Positions 56,645 through 64,000 of a stretch of 64,000 nucleotides of DNA are shown here, one piece after another. Every line of letters begins with the position of its first letter. Within the stretch, counting starts at the first letter, position 1. A model generated the notes under the pieces. The model made no database searches, was not told where the DNA came from, and saw only the letters and a program-made list of their open reading frames with translations. A program made the position numbers and the translations under genes. The stretch comes from Austropuccinia psidii (taxonomy: Eukaryota; Basidiomycota; Pucciniomycetes; Pucciniales; Sphaerophragmiaceae), in NCBI GenBank assembly GCA_023105745.1, contig JALGQZ010000007.1, positions 5,625,592 to 5,689,591 on the forward strand. The letters are read 5' to 3'.

Positions 56645-58716
56645 AGAAGGTGTTTATATTGGCTTTACCAGGGAGATCTAGTACAGGTTGTCCATCTATG
56701 GTATTTTTTTCAAGCCATGCCTCACTGAAGTCCAATACGAAACATTTGGCCACTTCCAATTTTTTTGGAGCAGTGGGAACAAATTCATGGGTTTTTGAGA
56801 AAAATGCCTTGTTAAAAATATCCAAAATATATGCATTTGTTCTCTTCCAAATAGGCTCATAAGGCCTTTCCTCGGCAATAACACTATCAGTAATTTCAAT
56901 CATCTGCAATGCTCCTTTAGCTGAGCTTTTTCTCCAATCTCTTGAGCAAACCATTAATCCTCTTACCCCAGAAGCAAGAAATGAAGCTAAAATATGATAT
57001 CAGGGCTTAACTAATCCTATTTTTGATTGTAGCTCTGATAAGGTCTTAAGGTGTTCTTTGGACCTTTTATGAGTGAGTACAAATCCATCAGGAATATTGA
57101 CTGGAAGAACTTTTGAATGTGCTAGTATCAGGACATATGAAATCATAAGATGTAAAATGGAATCATTGAAAGATATTAAGCTATTCATTCCATAATGAAG
57201 TGGCTGGTCTTCCTCCTTTTCATCAAGGTTATTTTCAATTTGAGCTGAATGGGATGGTCTTGTGCTGAGGCAGGACACTAGAAATTCCAGGCCGAGTCTT
57301 TGAACTAACAAGGGATCATCTTCTGTTGATTTTGTGATTTCAAACTTTTCAGGTTGTATGAGATCTTGTGCAGAAACTGATATTGACTCTAGTATTAGAT
57401 TGGCCCAGAACTGTTTCTTTTGAAGATTAGGGACAAAGAGGGATTGTGCCAATTGAAAGAGGGGTTGGTGTGATTTGGGAATTTTTTGCATTGAAATTGT
57501 AGAATCCAAAGTAAAGATAGGGACATTCCAAGCGTCAGGATCATTGAAAGGATCATATTTCTCTGGTGAAAAGATATCTAATCCTGAAAAAAGCAAGTAA
57601 ATATCAATGCTATGGATGAAACATGAATGAATGTGTTTTGTATTTACCAGACTTATCCAAATCCACTAGCCATTTGGTAATGCTAAGAGATCCAATACTT
57701 TGAAAGTGTATTCCTTTGGGTAGTTTGGTAGAAAATGGCCTTGGGGGGATTTCCTGGATTCTATCTCTTAGTAGAGTTTCAACATTAACCTGGCATTTCT
57801 TCCATGAGGATACAGAAAGTGGCTGATAATGGCTGATTTTCTCTTCAAAGTGATCTGAGTGGATGGGATTGAATAATCCGGATTGAGGAAGCTTTTTCTT
57901 CTTTTGGGATGTTGAAGGCTCTTCATTACTGGTTTGCATTAATTTTGAAGTTGATGGGTTGTTATCTACATGTATGGAATTGGAGTTAGGTTTTTCTTTT
58001 GAGTGTTTGGTCAATGTAGGTTGTATCAAGGGCTCCTCTATTTTTGATTTTGCTTTTTTTCTCATGGTGGAAGCTGGAAAACTTTTTATATTTGATTGAT
58101 CATTTTGAGAAATACTATTGACTTCAGGGCTGAAGTTTGACGTGGATAGGGCTTTTTCAAAATCATTTTGAGGTTGGAATAGTCCTGGTTCTAGATTTGG
58201 AGAATCTGACTGGTTTTGTGGGTGTGATTTCTCAGTATCATAATTGCATTCTAATTTCTAAGAAAGGAATGATTCAGGAGATATAGTTTAATCTTTAATT
58301 AAAGCCTAAATAAAACATTGAGACATACTTCTTGATTCTTTTCCTTTATACTTTGACAAATTTTGGCCTTTTTATTACTCATACTAGAAGAAGATATGAA
58401 ATACCTCTTTATTGATGTTTGGGAGGATGCTGAAATAACAACCTTGGCTTCAGGGGGTAATGATCCACCTAGCTGTACACCTAAATTATGATTCAAATTC
58501 CAATTAAAAATGGCTCCATATGGGCAAAAGCTGGAAAAACATACGATACAGATCATCTTCAAGTATTTTGGAGACCTCTTGAATTTTTTTTCTTGCATAT
58601 TGGGGAAAGTGAGTATCGCAGGTAGCAAGCTTGAGAGAAGGAAGAAATTTGGAGATTTTGGATATGAATTCTGATTTTTCAACTTGCTTTGGCTCTATTT
58701 CAAGTAATGGATCCAT
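56645..58716 (-). pseudogene. Gene X of element B (conserved unknown protein)
   Basis: ATG at 58716, with three coding parts joined by GT-AG introns at about 58260-58323 and 57583-57648. Order: 'KSEFISKISKFLPSLKLAT', 'NLGVQLGGSLPPEAKVVI', a Ser/Lys/Gln-rich middle, 'LPKGIHFQSIGSLSITKWLVDLDKSG', 'GLDIFSPEKYDPFND', 'FWANLILESISVSAQDLI', 'LHLMISYVLILAHSKV', 'GLMVCSRDWRKSSAKGAL' and 'CFVLDFSEAWLEK', ending with TAA at 56645. One in-frame TGA (57000-57002) lies in 'GLVKP*YHILASF', where element A reads 'GINEIFYGILAAF'. The predicted length is about 600 residues. I do not recognise the family; the conserved Cys, Trp and Arg of 'VCSxDWR' are the best candidates for functional residues. Confidence 0.65.
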
Positions 58717-58984
58717 TTGGAGCAGTGATTATTTGAAATTGACTGAGGGTTAATTATTATAAATAAGTTCTTAAATTTATTTTTGAAATGAAATTGAAAA
58801 AAATAGAAGGTGGGCATTCTTTACAGTGTTCAAGAGAGATTGTACTATTATGGAATGTAGGATCTTTGGGAAGGCATATAGAATGATGACTTTTGATTAA
58901 TGTCAATATTTTTGTTTGAGCATTGCTCAACATATAATAGCTTGGGGACAAATGAAAACCAAAGCAGGCATAAATAAGAGGCTT

Positions 58985-59380
58985 ATATATTAAATAATGT
59001 TGAGAACCTATAGCACAGTTCAGCTTTGAAAACATTAAATAAATAACAAATTTATGACTGATAGTCATAATTGTGAAAGCCCACATTGGGGCAAAATTAT
59101 AAATTCTTACAATGGGTGACTTTTTAAAATATTTTAAATCATGTTTGGTTTTGAAGTAAATTTATTACTAAACTCTAAGCTTGGAAAACATATAGGACAC
59201 TTCAGCTCTCAAATACACTACCAAAATACTAATTTTATGACTGCTAGTCATGATTTTGAAAGCCATCTTTTGACTTGGTTATTAATTCACTCAATTGGTG
59301 AATTGTTAACATAATTTATCTCTAATTATATTTCCAAATACATCTATTACAAAACTCTAAGCTTGGATAAAAAAAGGACT
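58985..59380. repeat. Tandem repeat of about 185 bp with ATGACT-N3-AGTCAT palindromes
   Basis: Two diverged units (about 58985-59165 and 59170-59350) and part of a third share TTTATGACTG.TAGTCAT and ACTCTAAGCTTGG words. The 15-bp palindromes lie at 59053-59067 and 59237-59251, 184 bp apart. The array fills the gap between the start of X and the end of Y. No gene is supported in 58717-59392. Confidence 0.65.
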
Positions 59381-59392
59381 GGGAGATAAACA

Positions 59393-61022
59393 TTATTCAT
59401 GATTCATACAATTATGACTACTTGAACCAGCTTCAATTCCACTGAGAGAAGATCTTCCTGGCCTCTGTATGATGTGACGTCCCCTTTTTGTCTTGGCCTC
59501 AATCTCTAATAAAATATTTTGGAGTCCAATTGGTTCTTTTACCAGTAAGTGGTTTCTTTCAACTTCTGAAATTGTGTTTAAGTATATTGTGGAATAGCAA
59601 TCTAAAGGTAAGCAATGTGGGACATTAGTTAAATCAGAATTATAGTCTAATTTCTCTCCATCCCTATGAAGCATACATTGAACTCTATTCTTTTCAAGCT
59701 GGGTTTTGGCACCAAGGGTCATTGCTAGGTCCAATTGCCTTGTACACAAGGTCAAAGCTTCACTACGCCAAACTCCAACAAGTCTTTTGGGTGATTTTCC
59801 AAAGTCAGAATTATCCTCTACATCTGAAGTTGCTTTTATATCAGTATATATTACAGAGAAATCATTGTTTTGAGGGAATAATTGACGTGCTATTTTGAAA
59901 CGGGAAGCTGTCACCTAAATATAAAAGTAATATTAGAGTTTGGTGTATGTCTAACAAAAGAATAAGCACGTACATTCTGCCTCCCTCTAGTGTTTTTGGA
60001 TTTCTTAGCTTTTTGAAATTTAACCTCCTCTGCAGCCCGGCCAAGTTTTGAAAGCTTTTTCATTTCTTTACCCCTTCCATTGACCCAACGTTCAATTAAT
60101 AGGTTTAGTTGATCAGGATTGTTGATATTTAAGCTGGGTTGAGTCTGGCTCCAATTGAAAAAATGTTTGGAGATAATGTCGGCTATGGCTTCATTCAAAG
60201 TGGAGTTATTGAATGCAGTCCCCCATTGGAAGGTAATTCTCTTGAGGCCTACTAGCTGGCATTCCTTTTCACAAGCACGCTTTTCAACTATGGAGACCTT
60301 GATCTTCTTATTGAGAACATCATGACTTGGTTTAAATTCAGGTGGCTGCAATCGTTGAGATATAGAGGTTATTTCTTGTTTGACCAGAATTTTGCGCTCA
60401 CTAATTGGATGATCTCGCAATCCATATTCAAAGGTTTCCAAATGGGTCTTGATGTGTTTAGCTCGGTTTCTGACCCAATGAATATGAAATTCCTCTTCAT
60501 CATTGGTAGGATTGGGTGGGAAGTGATCTACAGAAGGTGGCATACCCATTAAGAAGTAGATAAATTCTTGCAAGTGGACTGATTCAGTGGATGCCTGACT
60601 TGGAAGATCGTTCTTTGTTACCAATCTTGTAATGCAGTGATTTCTCCCTTGCAAAATTTTCTTATTATTTTTATCCCGCTGTTGATGCTCTTCTTGTTAA
60701 ATCCGGAATTCTACTCCAACAACTGAAAACCAAATCATTTAGTAATTTTCAATCAGCTTTAGGAAAGATACTCACCACCAGATGTTATTTCCTCTTGTCC
60801 CTCCTGACTGGCATTCTGTGCAACAGCATCCTCTATTCCAAGTCTTTCCAAATCTTGCAGAAAGATGGATTTCTGTCCAGTAGAGTCAGTATGAATGCTT
60901 TCATTGTTTTCTTCATCTGAGCTAATTATTGAGTCCCCCTCTGTTGGTGGGTTTTGTGATGAGGATCCAGAATTTTCACTGTGGAATACGGAGGGGGAAC
61001 CCCCCATTGCATGGGAAGACAT
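59393..61022 (-). pseudogene. Gene Y of element B (conserved unknown protein)
   Basis: ATG at 61022. Exon 1 (to about 60772) is Ser/Glu-rich; the intron GTGAGTATC...TTTTCAG ends near 60725. Exon 2 runs to about 59974 and exon 3 from 59914 to TAA at 59393. Exon 2 contains 'HWVRNRAKHIKTHLETFEYGL', 'CEKECQLVGLKRITFQWGTA' and the basic 'GRGKEMKKLSKLGRAAEEVKFQKAKKSKNTRGRQN'. Exon 3 has 'SPKRLVGVWRSEALTLCTRQ' and 'EVERNHLLVKEPIGLQNILL'. One TAA early in exon 2 ('FRI*QEEHQ') is the only clear lesion. Homologous to gene Y of element A and to the paralogue at 55290-56393. Family unknown to me; the tight basic cluster before exon 3 would suit DNA or RNA binding. Confidence 0.6.
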
Positions 61023-61530
61023 TGTAATATCAATTTAAAGAAGTGGAGTTAAATTGAGGAAAATGAGGTAATTATATTAATGAAAATTTGAGGATGTTAA
61101 ACAGATTTGGAGTAAGAATTCAACATATGAGAATGAATTTGGTGAATGAGAAAGCTCAGGAAAGCTTAAAGCAGTTTGGTGAAGTGGAAATACAGACATT
61201 TTGGTGGAGAAGAGATAGTTTATATACACATTTGTTCAAACCTGTTCTATCCAGCACCAAAAAGCCAAATTATGTCTTGAAAGATGTTTGGGAGGCTTAA
61301 ATATGGTAGATTGACAATTTAAATCTCTTTTAAAAGGGATTGGAGTGAATTTTTCTAAAAAAAACTTCATTCAATAGCATATAACAATATCAACAAATGA
61401 AAAAAAATTGTTTTTGCTCCAAAGAAATCTTTAGTGAGCATTGATAAGGAAACCTAAGGCTGAAAGGGGTGCGGTGCTTTAATCACCTATCCATTGCTTG
61501 CAAGGTTTGAAAGGAAATGGTAAGAAACTG
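61023..61530. other. Intergenic region between Y and the transposase
   Basis: No gene recognised. It contains the promoter side of Y(-) and the 3' flank of the transposase(-). Confidence 0.4.
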
Positions 61531-64000
61531 TTAAAATATATGAGATAATGAGTGGCAGTCCACTGAATCACTTACTGATGAATGTAGAGATACCAAGAAG
61601 AGTGTAGCCTGATCAATTCCAAAGCTTCCAGGAGGATTCTTGAGGCTTGCAGCATGACCCAAAAGTGATTGAGAGTTGATGATTATGGCATCCTCTGTCT
61701 GGTCCAATAGAATAGAACAATTGAGATCTGGAAAAGGATGGAAAGGGTCCCTTTCTATTTCATTATTTTCAAGCTTCTTGAAAGGTTTGATTATTAGCCA
61801 CCATATGTCAGGATCACCTCCAACTAATGTGACAATATTATCAATATGGCTCAAAGATTTTGCATTATTGATGCTATACTCTATGATACTGTCTTCAACA
61901 TGTGATTTTACATTACAATACCTTTTTCTTTCAAAAATTATTGACTTTTTGCATTCAAAGAGGTTTACAACATCCCTTAAATCTCTTGAAACTAGTAGTT
62001 TCCACTGTTGAAAAATATCATCATGCAATTGAATTGTATGACTGGTACTGATATTTTTTGATTGATGCAGAGCAATGAGGGGATTGTTCCTACCAACTCT
62101 CTGTTGAAGATTAGGCAATTTGGAAATCCATTGATATTGTACTTTAGATATCCATCTTTTCAGTATTGTTTGGGAGATCTCAGCTACAATTGGTTATATG
62201 TGGGTAAGTATTGTGAGGGTGATTTTTTGACATATAGATATATAATTCATACTCAACATGGCTTATTATTCCGTGGTATGTCCCCAAATATACGGTTCAT
62301 TCTTTCATATTCCCACACAGCTAAGCTTCTTGGTGGCCCTAGCTCCTTGATAACCTTTGGTAAATGTTGTGTTAGGTGTAGATTAGGTTTGGAGTTTATC
62401 ATTGACCAACCCAAACAAAGTGTTTGACGATAGATCTTTGTAGTACTTTCAATCTTATCCAGGTCTTCTTCATGAATGCTTGTCCTGAGTAACATGTTTG
62501 TTAATGTAACTAATGAAATTAGTGATTTGAGTAGAAGATCCTTATGGAAGTAGTTCCCTGGGCATTTTACCCTTTCCTCCCTGTGAGGTATTTGTGAACT
62601 CCATAGTGGTACAAGTGCCAATGGTAAATAAAATGTCATCAAGATTTGCCACTCGGCTGCTTTGAGTGTCTGAAAGTTTTTGAAACCAAATTTTCTGGGT
62701 AGACGAGAAAACCATGATGGGACTTTTGTTTGATCAATGACTTTTTGAAGTACCTCTAATTCGTCTTTTTTTAATCTTGGAGTTTCATCCCCCATTGGAT
62801 TTAAATCCTGATTATCATCAGAAGATAAATCAGAAGGAACCAATGAATCACTACCATGTGCAAAAGGTAATAAGTTGAGTACTGTAGAAGTGGTTGTCTG
62901 GGATCTAAGGGAATACCTGGAGTTTGAAGTTCTGTTGCTTTTTGCAGTTTGATCACTTTTGGTCCTGGAGGCTTCACTAGAGCCTTTGTGCCTTTGGGAT
63001 GTACAAGGTCGTATGCGGGCAAGGTTAGCTCTTGTAAGGTTTTTTTTCTTGGGTCTACTTTTTTTTCAGAATCATTGTCATCTTCATTTTTCCTTTTTCT
63101 TGGTTGCCCCAATAAAAAAAAAGGATATTTGGATGGATTTGAGTGTGCCAAAAAACTTTGCTTTTTCCTTTGAAGCTCTAACTCGTGACCAGCCAACCCC
63201 ACCTTGAGGAATCATATTCAATAGTCTTTGATATCCCCTAAAATCAAACAATGCATAATATCTATGCCACAAAAGTCAATTGGTCTCCAGTAATCTAGCT
63301 TATTTAGAATACTCCACCGGACACCATGTGATTTTACAAATTCATCTTGTTCCTTTTTGGTTTGAAGTTGGAGCCATTCATTTGCCTTGGAAATATAATT
63401 TTCATGTGTGCTTGTTTCAAATTTTGAAATATCTATTTCATTTATGTCAACCCTTGTAATATTACAAAAGGAGCAAAATCGATTGGCCGAATGAGAGGCA
63501 AATCCAGCCACTTTACGTAGAGCAGGAAGATCTGCTATTAAAGCTAATAAAGCCACTCTAATACGTCTACCCTGTGGAAAGTCGTGGGTATTGGAAAACC
63601 AAATACCATTCCATAACATTTGAAGCTCAATCACAAGAGGCTCCAAGATTGAATTCATTTGATCAAGAGATGGCTCTTTGGGACCCGGAATTATTGCATA
63701 CAAAAACATGTTCTCCTCTTTGTGACGTTCACTTGGAGGAAGATTCAAACAAGTGAGAAGAATTGACACAATTGAAATGGATTTTGCAGTCCCTTTGTTA
63801 CTGAATGGATTGAACCAATCTACATATAAGCTAAATATCAAATTACCTGGTCTACTTATGAATGCTTGTTTACTACGTGGGGAAGATTTGAATGTGTTCC
63901 AAATTTTGCTATGCCAAATATCAGAAATAACTTTAGCGTCTGTTTGAAAGTTATGGGTATTGTGAGCATTTAATAGCTTTTCAAAGCCAGGAATCCACAT
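61531..64000 (-). pseudogene. tnp2/Plavaka-like transposase of element B, partial
   Basis: Reading leftwards from the window edge: 'FISRPGNLIFSLYVDWFNPFSNKGTAKSI', 'CLNLPPSERHKEENMFLYAIIPGPKEPSLDQMNSILEPL', 'RVALLALIADLPALRKVAGFASHSANRFCSFCN' with its CxxC, 'GVRWSILNKLDYWRPIDFCGIDIMHCLILGDIKDY', then 'VGLAGHELELQRKKQSF', 'LKKDELEVLQKVIDQTKVPSWFSRLPRKFG', 'LKAAEWQILMTFYLPLAL' and 'LGPPRSLAVWEYERMNRIFGDI', an intron (about 62174-62255) and a C-terminal domain to 61531. Two TGA codons at 63212-63220 and a frameshift near 62880 disable it. These residues match the transposase of element A block by block. The N-terminus lies outside the window. Confidence 0.78.

Larger units (their letters stand above)
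51537..64000. mobile_element. Giant element B (partial), relative of element A
   Basis: Cargo, left to right: SNF2(+), a Y paralogue(-), X(-), Y(-), tnp2/Plavaka-like transposase(-), continuing past the right edge. Four of the gene families are shared with element A, at roughly 35-45% by eye, but order and strands differ and no TET gene is visible. The left boundary is set only by the break in Gypsy-2 RT at 51536/51537; the first bases (ACACCACAGAAAAAG) do not match the element A inverted repeat. The right end is outside the window. Confidence 0.65.

Noticed and set aside
1..64000. tRNA, rRNA, bacterial ribosome-binding sites, operons and terminators
   Set aside because: The sequence is eukaryotic with spliceosomal introns; I saw no cloverleaf or rRNA-like sequence.

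Overview
The window reads as repeat-rich nuclear DNA of a rust fungus (Pucciniales). It has short GT-AG introns of about 58-68 bp, three Ty3/Gypsy families with chromodomain-type integrases, a tnp2-type transposase and a TET/JBP-type dioxygenase gene. I recognise the gag and pol families as ones very abundant in the myrtle rust Austropuccinia psidii; that species call is from memory and has not been searched. I found no convincing host gene, tRNA or rRNA.

Almost everything is transposon nested in transposon, and the layers can be ordered. (1) A Gypsy-2 pol relic on the minus strand (1174-2081 and 22597-23195) was split by (2) a 20.5-kb DNA transposon, 'giant element A' (2082-22596), with 45-bp terminal inverted repeats. 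(3) Inside A, a gene of unknown function (X) was split by a pol-less composite LTR element (5136-9411, 5-bp duplication GTTAT). (4) The Gypsy-2 relic was also hit by a minus-strand Gypsy-3 array (23196-45736). (5) The Gypsy-3 integrase was split by Gypsy-1 (28256-40158, duplication CTCAG). (6) The Gypsy-1 integrase holds a reversed solo LTR of its own family (35761-37588, duplication CTGTT). (7) A second Gypsy-2 copy (45737-51536, plus strand) sits in the Gypsy-3 LTR. (8) That copy is broken by 'giant element B' (about 51537 to beyond 64000), a distant relative of A.

Giant element A carries, left to right: X(+), a TET/JBP-like Fe(II)/2-oxoglutarate dioxygenase(+), Z(-), a SNF2-family ATPase(+), Y(-) and a tnp2/Plavaka-like transposase(+). 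It also has two related minisatellites and four 24-bp palindromes of the form TGTACG-N12-CGTACA, all between genes. Element B keeps SNF2(+), a Y paralogue(-), X(-), Y(-) and transposase(-), but no TET gene is visible inside the window. The recurring set of transposase, SNF2, X and Y suggests a mobile chromatin-modifying module. The TET gene could remove or alter cytosine methylation on the element, but this is inference. Most genes in both copies carry one to a few disabling changes. The best preserved reading frames are SNF2 of B (one homopolymer slip), TET of A (one stop codon) and the composite element's 435-aa ORF (intact).
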